From the NCBI GenBank assembly GCA_002435985.1, contig DIXD01000081.1, forward strand, positions 1-16,010: DNA of 16,010 nt, written 5' to 3'. Under the pieces are notes generated by a model. The model was not told the DNA's origin. It saw only the letters and a program-made list of their open reading frames with translations, and searched no databases. The position numbers and the translations under genes are program-made. Origin of the DNA: Spirochaetaceae bacterium UBA6089 (GTDB lineage: Bacteria > Spirochaetota > Spirochaetia > Treponematales > Rectinemataceae). This document shows positions 5,693 to 12,734 of this stretch, piece after piece. The number at the start of each line of letters is the position of its first letter. The first letter of the stretch is position 1.

Positions 5693-8675
5693 CCGAGCTT
5701 TCAACGCGAATGACAATGAGCGGCGAAAGTTCGGGCAAGACATTGGCCTTCTGATCGAGTTGTTCTTGGAATCTCCGCTCTTCCTGCGAGAGGAGTTTCA
5801 GGCGGTAACTGCGGACCTGATGTAGACCGATCCGTTCGACGATCTTGCGGCGCACGGCAAAGGCGTAGCTGGCCTTCTCGCGCTCCCGGGCAATGTTTTC
5901 CCTATGCTTTTGCACGAGTGTTTCATAGATGAGTTTCCCGTGTTCCTCTGCGGCGCTTTGCAGCTTTGCGAAAATTGCTTGCGAGACCGTTGTGTCAAGA
6001 ATGGCCCGGACCTGTGCGTTGGCCGCAAGGAGCTGATCCCACACATATCTGGCAGTCGGCATATAGACCATGCCGTTATCGGCCAAGAAAAGAGGCAACA
6101 CGCGCCGTTGGCGCGTGAGTGATGAGTGATGAGGACTGATGACTGAGTCAAACGCTATGGAGATTTGCCAAAGAGACCAGAAACCGACGATGTCGGGAGA
6201 GATATCCGGGATTGATACCACCGAGATCGGCTGGCCTGGAGCAAAACGGGGGAGATGCATGGCCAGCCCACGAATCCGTGGCTCTTCAAGCCCCAAATTC
6301 GAGTAATGACGACTGAGTGACGAGTGATGAGTAAAACAACCCTCCATTACTTGCCCATCCGGCCATGTCAATCGCCAAATGTTGTAACGCCCTTCCTTCT
6401 TGATGAGTTCTGCTTTTGCCCTCAACTCATCACTCATCACACATGACTCATCGCTTCTGGATCGAAGCCATGACACCACCATGGTTTCGACCCAATGGGG
6501 CAAGGGGTGAGTCAGCATACGCTGGGCTTCACCGGGCTCCAGATCCTCGGTTGCGCCGAGCACGGATGCGGTCGAGCGCGCCTCGCGGGCCTGCTCCTGC
6601 AAGCGAGCAACCATGCTCTCCACGGATTCTTCTACCTTTTCGGGATTGAGGATCGCCTCGGCATACATTTCGTCGAACATGTGGCCCGCCTGGGCCGAGT
6701 CGAGGACGTCGCCGGTCTTGTCGATGCCGAACTCCTCGAAGATGACGGCAAGCTTCTGCTCCAGCACCTCCAGGACCCGATATTCGACCGAGCCTTCGAA
6801 GACGAAGTTGATTGCACGAACCTCGTGAGTCTGGCCGATACGGTCCACCCGGCCGATACGCTGTTCGAGACGCATCGGGTTCCAGGGGATGTCGTAGTTG
6901 ATCACCACGTGGCAGAACTGGAGGTTGAGGCCCTCCCCGCCGGCATCGGTGGAGATGAGAATGCGGACATCTCTGGCGAACGCATCCTGAACTCGCTTAC
7001 GCTCTTCCATGTCCATGGAGCCGTTCAGACAGACCACCGAGAACCCGCGCTCGGTCAGAAATCGACGCAGCATTTCTTGTGTGGGAATGAACTCGGTGAA
7101 CACCAGTACCTTGAGCTCGGGGTCTTTCTCTTCGGACTGAAGGCGGTAGAGCCAGTCGAGCAATGCCTCGGCCTTGGCGTCCGGGCCGATCTCTCCGCAG
7201 CGGGCCGCGGTCTCCAGCAACAGCTTAACCTCGGTGCGCTCGTTCTTGAGCGCCTTGATGCGGGTGCGGAGCAGCATATCGATCTGTTCCTGGCCGTCCA
7301 GGTCATAAAAGTCTTCAGTAATGAGTGATGAGGGCTGAGTGATGAGTTGATCGTCTGCTATCAGTTGTTGGCTTATTCTTGAGTTCTCATCGCTCATCAC
7401 GGCAAGGCGGCGCTCCAGTGTCGTTTTGATGGCGCTCGTGCTCGAGACCACGAGGCGTTGCATCAGGATCATGAGAAATCCGATGTAGTTCCGCTTCTCC
7501 CGAATGGCTTGGTTATAGCCTTTGCGTACATATTCGGTGACCGCATCATAGAGCAGCTGCTGATCTCGGTGCCGCTCTTTCCATGAGACCGGGGCAAGCT
7601 GTGTTCGCCGCGGTTTGAACAGGGGCTTTCCATCGGCATCGATGGCGCGGCGTTTCTCGGTGCGGATTACATAGGGCTGGACTCGCCCTTTTGTCACGCT
7701 ACTTACGTCGGGGAAGGCCTGGGCATCGAGCAAGGAAACCAGACGATGAAAGGCGTCGGTCTTGCCCTGGTGCGGGGTTGCCGAAAGCAGCAGGAAGTAC
7801 GGCGCAGCCTCGGAAAGTCCCTGGCCGAGCTTGTAGCGGGCTACCTGGTCGGTGCTGCCCCCGAGACGGTGCGCTTCGTCTACGATGACCAGGTCCCAAC
7901 CTGCGGAGATAAGGTCCTCGAACCGTTCTCGGGCCAACGCGCCGCCACGTCCTTCGGATGGCTTGACGGAATCTATTGAGACTACGACCTGATTGAAACT
8001 GCGAAATGGATTCGAATTGGCGGCGCGGAGTGCTGAGGACTGAGTGCTGAGTGCTGAGTCATCCCCATAGTCAGTCCTCAGTCCTCGTAACTCATCACTC
8101 TGGATTGCCGAGATCCGTCTAAGACTCTTGTAATCCTCGGACATGATCGGATGGAACTGTTCACCAAAATGGAAAGCCATCTCGGCCACCCACTGGCTCA
8201 CCAACCCCTTCGGGGCGATGACCAGCGTCCGCTTGACCAGCCCCCGAAGTTTGAGCTCCCGCATGATAAGTCCTGCTTCGATGGTCTTGCCAAGGCCCAC
8301 CTCGTCGGCCAGGAGGTAGCGCACGCGGTCGTTGGCGATGGCGCGGGACAAGGCGCGTATCTGGTGCGGCAGCGGGATGACGGAGGACTCGATGGGCGCG
8401 AGCAGGACATGCTCTTCGGTTGTGCTGGTGGAGCCTTCGAGCACCTCGGCCACCTTGGCTGCGGCGGCGATGTAGGCGATATCGTCCGACGAGCCGGTGC
8501 CCGCGCTCTCCAGGGACTTGAGCCTAGAAGCTGGAATGCGAACCACGGAGTCGTGGCCGGGCAGCCAAACGCGGCAAATCGTCTCGCCCCAGAGCTTCTG
8601 GGTTTCGATGACCTGACAGAGCTGTCCGTGGTCAGAACTATAGTACCATTCACCGTGCTTTATGCTATCCATCAT
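5688..8675 (-). CDS. brxHII: SNF2-family helicase, BrxHII/DrmD-like
   Basis: This 995-residue protein is a superfamily 2 SNF2-type DNA translocase of the kind found in type 3 BREX (BrxHII) and, as DrmD, in DISARM. The ATPase motifs are intact: LLADEVGLGKTIEAG (121-135), LVIVDEAHRLGG (262-273), LLLSATPHQGKT (295-306), LVFTEF (524-529), ISTDAGGEGLNLQ (574-586) and EQRIGRVDRIGQ (604-615). The C-terminal 350 residues are family-specific, with a charged coiled-coil-like stretch near 915-975. PglZ downstream and the absence of DrmA, DrmB or a phospholipase-D protein favour BREX over DISARM. The start ATG at 8675 overlaps the stop of the DUF3644 gene (ATGA). Five heptamer-repeat peptides are read through at residues about 193-216, 426-454, 742-752, 782-792 and 843-854, none within an ATPase motif. 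The stop is inside a repeat. Confidence 0.93.
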   Translation of the reverse strand: MMDSIKHGEWYYSSDHGQLCQVIETQKLWGETICRVWLPGHDSVVRIPASRLKSLESAGTGSSDDIAYIAAAAKVAEVLEGSTSTTEEHVLLAPIESSVIPLPHQIRALSRAIANDRVRYLLADEVGLGKTIEAGLIMRELKLRGLVKRTLVIAPKGLVSQWVAEMAFHFGEQFHPIMSEDYKSLRRISAIQSDELRGLRTDYGDDSALSTQSSALRAANSNPFRSFNQVVVSIDSVKPSEGRGGALARERFEDLISAGWDLVIVDEAHRLGGSTDQVARYKLGQGLSEAAPYFLLLSATPHQGKTDAFHRLVSLLDAQAFPDVSSVTKGRVQPYVIRTEKRRAIDADGKPLFKPRRTQLAPVSWKERHRDQQLLYDAVTEYVRKGYNQAIREKRNYIGFLMILMQRLVVSSTSAIKTTLERRLAVMSDENSRISQQLIADDQLITQPSSLITEDFYDLDGQEQIDMLLRTRIKALKNERTEVKLLLETAARCGEIGPDAKAEALLDWLYRLQSEEKDPELKVLVFTEFIPTQEMLRRFLTERGFSVVCLNGSMDMEERKRVQDAFARDVRILISTDAGGEGLNLQFCHVVINYDIPWNPMRLEQRIGRVDRIGQTHEVRAINFVFEGSVEYRVLEVLEQKLAVIFEEFGIDKTGDVLDSAQAGHMFDEMYAEAILNPEKVEESVESMVARLQEQAREARSTASVLGATEDLEPGEAQRMLTHPLPHWVETMVVSWLRSRSDESCVMSDELRAKAELIKKEGRYNIWRLTWPDGQVMEGCFTHHSSLSRHYSNLGLEEPRIRGLAMHLPRFAPGQPISVVSIPDISPDIVGFWSLWQISIAFDSVISPHHSSLTRQRRVLPLFLADNGMVYMPTARYVWDQLLAANAQVRAILDTTVSQAIFAKLQSAAEEHGKLIYETLVQKHRENIAREREKASYAFAVRRKIVERIGLHQVRSYRLKLLSQEERRFQEQLDQKANVLPELSPLIVIRVESSG
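6116..6148. repeat. Heptamer repeat cluster 8, inside SNF2 helicase
   Basis: Plus strand reads TGAGTGATGAGTGATGAGGA then CTGATGACTGAGT. It encodes DSVISPHHSSLTR at residues about 843-855. The orientation is the stop-free one for the coding strand. Confidence 0.85.
6301..6332. repeat. Heptamer repeat cluster 9, inside SNF2 helicase
   Basis: Plus strand reads GAGTAATGACGACTGAGTGA then CGAGTGATGAGT. It encodes FTHHSSLSRHYSN at residues about 781-793. It forms an inverted pair with the cluster at 6421-6452. Confidence 0.8.
6421..6452. repeat. Heptamer repeat cluster 10, inside SNF2 helicase
   Basis: Plus strand reads CTCAACTCATCACTCATCAC then ACATGACTCATC. It encodes SDESCVMSDELR at residues 741-752, using the one frame that avoids TGA over this short length. 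Confidence 0.8.
7317..7347. repeat. Heptamer repeat cluster 11, inside SNF2 helicase
   Basis: Plus strand reads AGTAATGAGTGATGAGGGCT then GAGTGATGAGT. It encodes QLITQPSSLIT at residues about 443-453, in the linker between the two ATPase lobes. It pairs in inverted orientation with 7386-7400. Confidence 0.85.
7386..7400. repeat. Heptamer repeat cluster 12 (two units), inside SNF2 helicase
   Basis: Plus strand reads CTCATCGCTCATCAC, encoding AVMSDEN near residues 425-431. It is short, but its orientation and spacing opposite to cluster 11 support a real pair. Confidence 0.6.
8031..8100. repeat. Heptamer repeat cluster 13 (two inverted arms), inside SNF2 helicase
   Basis: The left arm (8031-8060) carries CTGAGGACTGA at 8033-8043 with CTGAGTG units. 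The right arm (8070-8100) carries the exact reverse complement TCAGTCCTCAG at 8071-8081 and ends CTCATCACT. About 27 bases separate the exact arms. The whole stretch is read through as residues about 193-216 between the first ATPase motifs and the DEAH box. Confidence 0.88.
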
Positions 8676-9757
8676 TTTCGTTTCTTGGTTCTAAAATTGT
8701 GTTTCTGCCTTTCCCATACATCGTTGATATTTACTCCATTCGCTATAGCACTTTGGAGCTTGTCCAAGGCAACCTTGCTGTACCCTTTGAAGGTCGAGGA
8801 CTTCCGTCGCAATAGCATGTAACAGTCTTGGTCCTCTTGAATCTTCAGCTCAAGTATCAAAGCACTGGTCTTTGGTCCGGATATGCCGAGCTTCTTAGCG
8901 AGATCATCCCTGCCAAGGTTGTACTTGTCCCAGATATTGACCTCTTGCTTGATCAAGGTTCCAGTGACCGGCTCGCCGTCCTTGGCAATGCGAAACGTAA
9001 TATCAGCGTCCTTCTTGATACGGAGGAATATCGGAATACCGTCGCCTTGCGTTTCAAGTTTAAGCTGAGCAACCTCTGGAAGAATGACGCTCCAATCATC
9101 TCCCCGACGTCTTCTGTTGATGGCCTTTCGCAGTTCGCCTTCGGTTACTCGCTCGGCGTCAGATCGAGTCGCTGTAGCCATGGCGAGAATCGGTCGTAAT
9201 CTGGCCGCTGCCTGAATCCCTTTACGGCTTCCAGCTTGCAGGAGTTCGTCGATCTGGCTCAGTTCGCTGTCAATCAGCACCTTCAGGTCTTTGGGTGGCC
9301 GCGTCGAGACCGGCAGCACGCGTTCAGGGATGCAGTCCGCAAGCCTCTCCTTGAAGACCCGACTGAGCAGATCGTCAAACAGCGTGACCGATGCTTGAGC
9401 TTGAAGGTAAAGAAGATCCTCTGAGACGTCCTGGTAATAATGAATAGCAGTGTCTCGGTAGGCATCCAGAATAGACAAGGTGGCACGCTCATCGTCCGAG
9501 ATCACCTTGATTTTGTTCTGGGCCACTTCCAAGCACTTGTCGAAGCCGTAGGAGTATTTCTCTCCCTTCGCGTGAACAGTCCCGGTTTTGTCCTTGATGA
9601 TCGCCTTTAAAAGCATTTCAAAGGCATGGTGCAGAAAAATCAAAACTCCTTCGGCGCGCCCCTGATTGTGGGGCCGGTTGAACAACTCGATGCCAAGGAC
9701 CAAGGAGTTGATGGCGCGTTTCTTGAGTTCAGCCACATCTCTTTTGGCTTTGGGCAT
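8672..9757 (-). CDS. DUF3644-family protein with HEPN-like motif, embedded in the BREX operon
   Basis: This 361-residue protein resembles DUF3644 proteins in its N-terminal half: SLVLGIELFNRPHNQGRAEG followed by LIFLHHAFEMLLKAIIKDK (residues 18-57). An RDTAIH sequence (Arg101 to His106) forms an RX4H motif, as in HEPN-domain ribonucleases, placed after a helix as expected. The C-terminal half contains a probable helix-turn-helix (LGRDDLAKKLGISGPKTSALI, about 286-306) and a basic tail. No membrane segment is seen. The ATG at 9757 is preceded by GGAGGAGGGG, a strong ribosome-binding site. The stop overlaps the SNF2 start (ATGA, 8672-8675), so translation is probably coupled. It is not a standard BREX gene and contains no heptamer repeats, suggesting later acquisition. 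An RNA-targeting abortive-infection role is inference only. Confidence 0.78.
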   Translation of the reverse strand: MPKAKRDVAELKKRAINSLVLGIELFNRPHNQGRAEGVLIFLHHAFEMLLKAIIKDKTGTVHAKGEKYSYGFDKCLEVAQNKIKVISDDERATLSILDAYRDTAIHYYQDVSEDLLYLQAQASVTLFDDLLSRVFKERLADCIPERVLPVSTRPPKDLKVLIDSELSQIDELLQAGSRKGIQAAARLRPILAMATATRSDAERVTEGELRKAINRRRRGDDWSVILPEVAQLKLETQGDGIPIFLRIKKDADITFRIAKDGEPVTGTLIKQEVNIWDKYNLGRDDLAKKLGISGPKTSALILELKIQEDQDCYMLLRRKSSTFKGYSKVALDKLQSAIANGVNINDVWERQKHNFRTKKRK

Positions 9758-9787
9758 GCCTCACCCCTCCTCCAAGCGAATCAATGC

Positions 9788-10053
9788 CTAATCATACCAC
9801 ATCAGGAGCTTGGGGTCTCCTTGGAGGATGTTTTCTGGAATTTTGCGCGCCGCCGCAGCGAGATATGTGATCCTGTCCACATTGCCATACTTGCTCCATG
9901 CACAGGCCGGAGGCACGCGGTGGGCAACCGCACAACAATATCCTTGCCCGGCAGACCGACCCGGAAGGTCGCCTCACCAAAGAGCGCTTGGGTTTCGATG
10001 ACTCGGCAGAGTTCCCAGTAGTCTGGGCTGTAAAACCAGCTATTTGCATCAAT
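9788..10053 (-). pseudogene. Chimeric relic: N-terminus of a second BrxHII-like helicase fused to a copy of the methyltransferase C-terminus
   Basis: This fills most of the 340-base gap between the helicase-nuclease and DUF3644 genes. From about 10053 leftward on the minus strand one frame reads NSWFYSPDYWELCRVIETQ and then LFGEATFRVGLPGKDIVVRL. This aligns with the SNF2 gene N-terminus (EWYYSSDHGQLCQVIETQ, LWGETICRVWLPGHDSVVRI). After a frameshift near 9875 the sequence reads ITYLAAAARKIPENILQ, in which ITYLAAAA matches the helicase (IAYIAAAA) and RKIPENILQ then DPKLLMWYD match the methyltransferase C-terminus, ending at TAG (9788-9790). There is no in-frame ATG; the position expected for the start reads ATT. 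DNA divergence from the intact helicase is substantial, so the fragment derives from a homologue rather than a fresh duplication. Confidence 0.85.
9795..9851 (-). repeat. 57-bp direct repeat, distal copy (methyltransferase 3' end)
   Basis: It matches 12768-12824 at 53 of 57 positions by eye. In both copies the plus strand opens TACCACATCAGGAGCTTGGG. It lies inside the chimeric relic, and together with the other copy brackets the helicase-nuclease gene. Confidence 0.92.
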
Positions 10054-10097
10054 TCATATCATTAGCTTGTATTCTCACAGATTGAACTCCTTCCCAT

Positions 10098-12734
10098 TCA
10101 AACCTTGCATTTACCTCCTCTACCTCCCTGTTTCCTCATGTTTGTAACTGGCATTTCTGATAATCGTTGCAGTATTTTCATAGGCACGAGACCGCTAGAG
10201 GACAATTCCCGAAATAACTCCTCGAGTAACTTTTCATCACTGAGATTGGTTAGTTTTGATCTGACACGACGGAGCGCGGCAGCAATCTCATCAAAAAGCT
10301 CTCTCAGTTGATCGGGGGTGACGTGGAAAAGAGACTCAGCATGCGCAATCGCTTCTGGAGCAATTGTCGTCCGAGGGCTTTCAAGCAAGCATAGGATTTT
10401 CGTATCCTTTACACACGTTCGATTTGCACGAACCCAATTGGCATGGCTTTGCGCTTGCCGTACGTCATTCACTCCAATAGGGTCTCCGGGTGTATGCTCG
10501 GATTTAGCCTCATGCACCACATAGATGCTTGTTCCTATGGACCAAATGCAGTCAGGACCTGCGTCCCCCTCAGGTAGTTCAGTATAGAAACCAAGCATCT
10601 CCCCAAGGCCTTTAAGACCTTGATGAAATGCCTTGTATTCTGTGGATTGGAGATTCTTGGAAATATGGGTGATGCCTTGCTCAAATCGTCGCCCAACAGC
10701 ACCCCAATCAGCCAAATGCCCTCGGATTGATTCGACGGCTACAGCAGTCGTTTCATCAATCTCTGGTATCTCCTTGGCCGTTGTGAACGACCGTCCCAAG
10801 CGCGCAAACCAACTAACTCCTACACAGCATCCAGATGCACGTTTTAGCAAGTCCCGCGCTGTGTTTTGATAGGCATCATCCCCGGTGGCTCCAAACAAGG
10901 CCATAGCAGTTTCCGCCGAAAGGTAGTACCACCACGCCCGATATGCTTTTGTATCATCTCCCCCAAGAGCGTCCGCGACCTTGCGCGCATGCTCAAATGC
11001 ACCTTCCAAATCGCTGCTCCAAATTGCGTAAAGGTACTCCACCTCATCAGAGACCACGGAATTTAACTGCCGTGAGATTGGATCATCATGGCGGGAAAGG
11101 TTGTCACGTAGAGCGAGTATCGACGACTCCGCATCGTTCCAATCATCGCCCTTTTCAAGAAACGCTTTCCACAAATCTTCGAAATCCTCTGCAGACTTAT
11201 CCCTTGAGTTTTCAATTCCGAATTCAAGCTCAGCCTGCAATTCGGGATTTAAAATTCGGCGGTTTTCATTTTTCAAAAGAAAATCAACCAAACGACGTCC
11301 GATAACGATCACGACTGCATAATCGTTGTCGGAACGTGTGCAGCGTCCGACTCCTTGGGTGAAGCGAGTTATTATTCGATCTCTCAAAAGAGAGAATGCA
11401 GCGATTTTTGACCACAGAAATTTTTCCTGTAGATTTGTTCCGCTTGGTAACCCACCGAATACAAGTAGGCGGCATGCCTCATCAGGCAGATCCAACCCAT
11501 CGTATCGTGAAAGCAGCAAAACCGCCTTTTCACTGCTTAAGAAAGGATCAATGCTATCCTCAATATCAGGAGCATGGAGGATGTTTATTCCCGATTTATT
11601 TATTGTGGTGATCAGGCCAGAACTATCAGGATCATGCCTACTGGGGACCAGAACAAGGCATCTGTCAAAAGACCAGACTGCCTTTTCGACAACAGTAATC
11701 ATCTCCTCGTTTGACATCGCAAGCTCTGGAATGAGGAAAAGTCGCCGCCCGCTTCCTCTTTTGTCCCATCCAGCAGGAAGTGGTAACCGCTTGATTGATT
11801 TGATCCCTGTAATACGCTCCAGTTCTCCACCAGCGCCTAAAGTTGCCGACATATAAACTCGTTGGCTTGCCTGCTTAAAAGGGATGTGAGTCAGGGTTGG
11901 AGGAATAAATGGTCGAATTAGAATAGAATCCCAGGAGATAAATAAATTACAGGCTTCCAGATGGTCTTTAACGACGTTCCACGCATACCAAGGCGATGTT
12001 TCTTCTTTGAGATTCTCGTCGAGCAAGTCTCTGATAGCATCTACGTGTTTTCGAATAGACGTTGAGGAAATCAGATCGACCAATCCCGACTTGGTTGGGT
12101 CCCAGTCAGAGCGATCTATAACATCCGCATAAAATCCTGGTTCCAATTCACCCCGCAGCAGTTCAACGAGTGCAAAATAGTCAGACGGAATGACTGATCT
12201 CGAAATCTCAACAGACCACATGTTGGCTATAAAATTTTCGCCGGCATGAGCATCATCCAATATTAATGTTTGAGCATCATTAAGTCTTGGATTGCTGTTA
12301 AATATGGCGCTGTAGGTTGTCACTGCGATGGCGCGACTCGACTGATACTCGCTGAACTCTTGCGGAGGATAGTCACTTTGTTTACCCACCAATACATGGG
12401 CTTGAATTCCGTAATCGCTCGCCTGCGATTCGACCTGACGAGCAAGTTGACGCGTGGGGCAAAGGTAGGCAACGCGATTACCTAACGATTGCCGTCGCCA
12501 TTCAGCAATCAAAAGCCCAACGAGCGTCTTGCCTGATCCTGTCGGAAGTTCTATGGCCACATCATGTACATTGCTGCATTGCTGATGATAGGCTCTCAAA
12601 AGGTCGGCCTGGTGGGACCAAAGGTGTTTAATTTCTGGAGCGCGACCTCGTAGGTTATGGAAAAGCGTTTCTGGGTCGGTTGGTCCGGTTGCCTTCGCAA
12701 AGTCAGTTTTGAATATGCATTTTTTTGCCATCAT
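10098..12734 (-). CDS. Rad3/DinG-like superfamily 2 helicase with C-terminal PD-(D/E)XK-type nuclease domain
   Basis: This 878-residue protein joins a helicase to a probable nuclease. Helicase motifs are ELPTGSGKT (62-70), LILDDAHAG (157-165, a DDAH box), VYMSATLG (293-300) and FTQGVGRCTRSD (458-469). The DDAH box, SATL and QGVGRCTR combination recalls XPD/Rad3-type helicases, but no iron-sulphur cysteine cluster was identified. A helical region follows (about 500-690). The C-terminal GDAGPDCIW (723-731) and VVHEAKSE (739-746) supply D728 with E742-X-K744, the PD-(D/E)XK arrangement, followed by VRQAQSHANWV. The start is ATG 12734 or 12731; AGGAGG just upstream suits the second slightly better. 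The start overlaps the methyltransferase stop (12731-12733). Base composition is visibly AT-richer than the flanking genes, there are no heptamer repeats, and the gene sits between 57-bp direct repeats, all suggesting an acquired module. Confidence 0.85.
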   Translation of the reverse strand: MMAKKCIFKTDFAKATGPTDPETLFHNLRGRAPEIKHLWSHQADLLRAYHQQCSNVHDVAIELPTGSGKTLVGLLIAEWRRQSLGNRVAYLCPTRQLARQVESQASDYGIQAHVLVGKQSDYPPQEFSEYQSSRAIAVTTYSAIFNSNPRLNDAQTLILDDAHAGENFIANMWSVEISRSVIPSDYFALVELLRGELEPGFYADVIDRSDWDPTKSGLVDLISSTSIRKHVDAIRDLLDENLKEETSPWYAWNVVKDHLEACNLFISWDSILIRPFIPPTLTHIPFKQASQRVYMSATLGAGGELERITGIKSIKRLPLPAGWDKRGSGRRLFLIPELAMSNEEMITVVEKAVWSFDRCLVLVPSRHDPDSSGLITTINKSGINILHAPDIEDSIDPFLSSEKAVLLLSRYDGLDLPDEACRLLVFGGLPSGTNLQEKFLWSKIAAFSLLRDRIITRFTQGVGRCTRSDNDYAVVIVIGRRLVDFLLKNENRRILNPELQAELEFGIENSRDKSAEDFEDLWKAFLEKGDDWNDAESSILALRDNLSRHDDPISRQLNSVVSDEVEYLYAIWSSDLEGAFEHARKVADALGGDDTKAYRAWWYYLSAETAMALFGATGDDAYQNTARDLLKRASGCCVGVSWFARLGRSFTTAKEIPEIDETTAVAVESIRGHLADWGAVGRRFEQGITHISKNLQSTEYKAFHQGLKGLGEMLGFYTELPEGDAGPDCIWSIGTSIYVVHEAKSEHTPGDPIGVNDVRQAQSHANWVRANRTCVKDTKILCLLESPRTTIAPEAIAHAESLFHVTPDQLRELFDEIAAALRRVRSKLTNLSDEKLLEELFRELSSSGLVPMKILQRLSEMPVTNMRKQGGRGGKCKV

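Noticed and set aside
5247..5697. CGAG as a target-site duplication around the four-helix-bundle cassette
   Set aside because: CGAG occurs at 5247-5250 and 5694-5697 but is not flush with both repeat ends, and four bases can match by chance.
6495..7328. Long plus-strand open frame of 277 codons
   Set aside because: It is antisense to the conserved SNF2 helicase motifs (LVFTEF, GLNLQ, QRIGRVDR), so it is a shadow of a GC-rich gene.
5288..8675. DISARM system based on the DrmD-like helicase
   Set aside because: No DrmA, DrmB or phospholipase-D-like DrmC is present, and PglZ is.
9792..10052. 86-codon minus-strand open frame in the gap
   Set aside because: Another frame of the same DNA matches the BrxHII N-terminus and methyltransferase C-terminus, so this is a frame shadow over a pseudogene.
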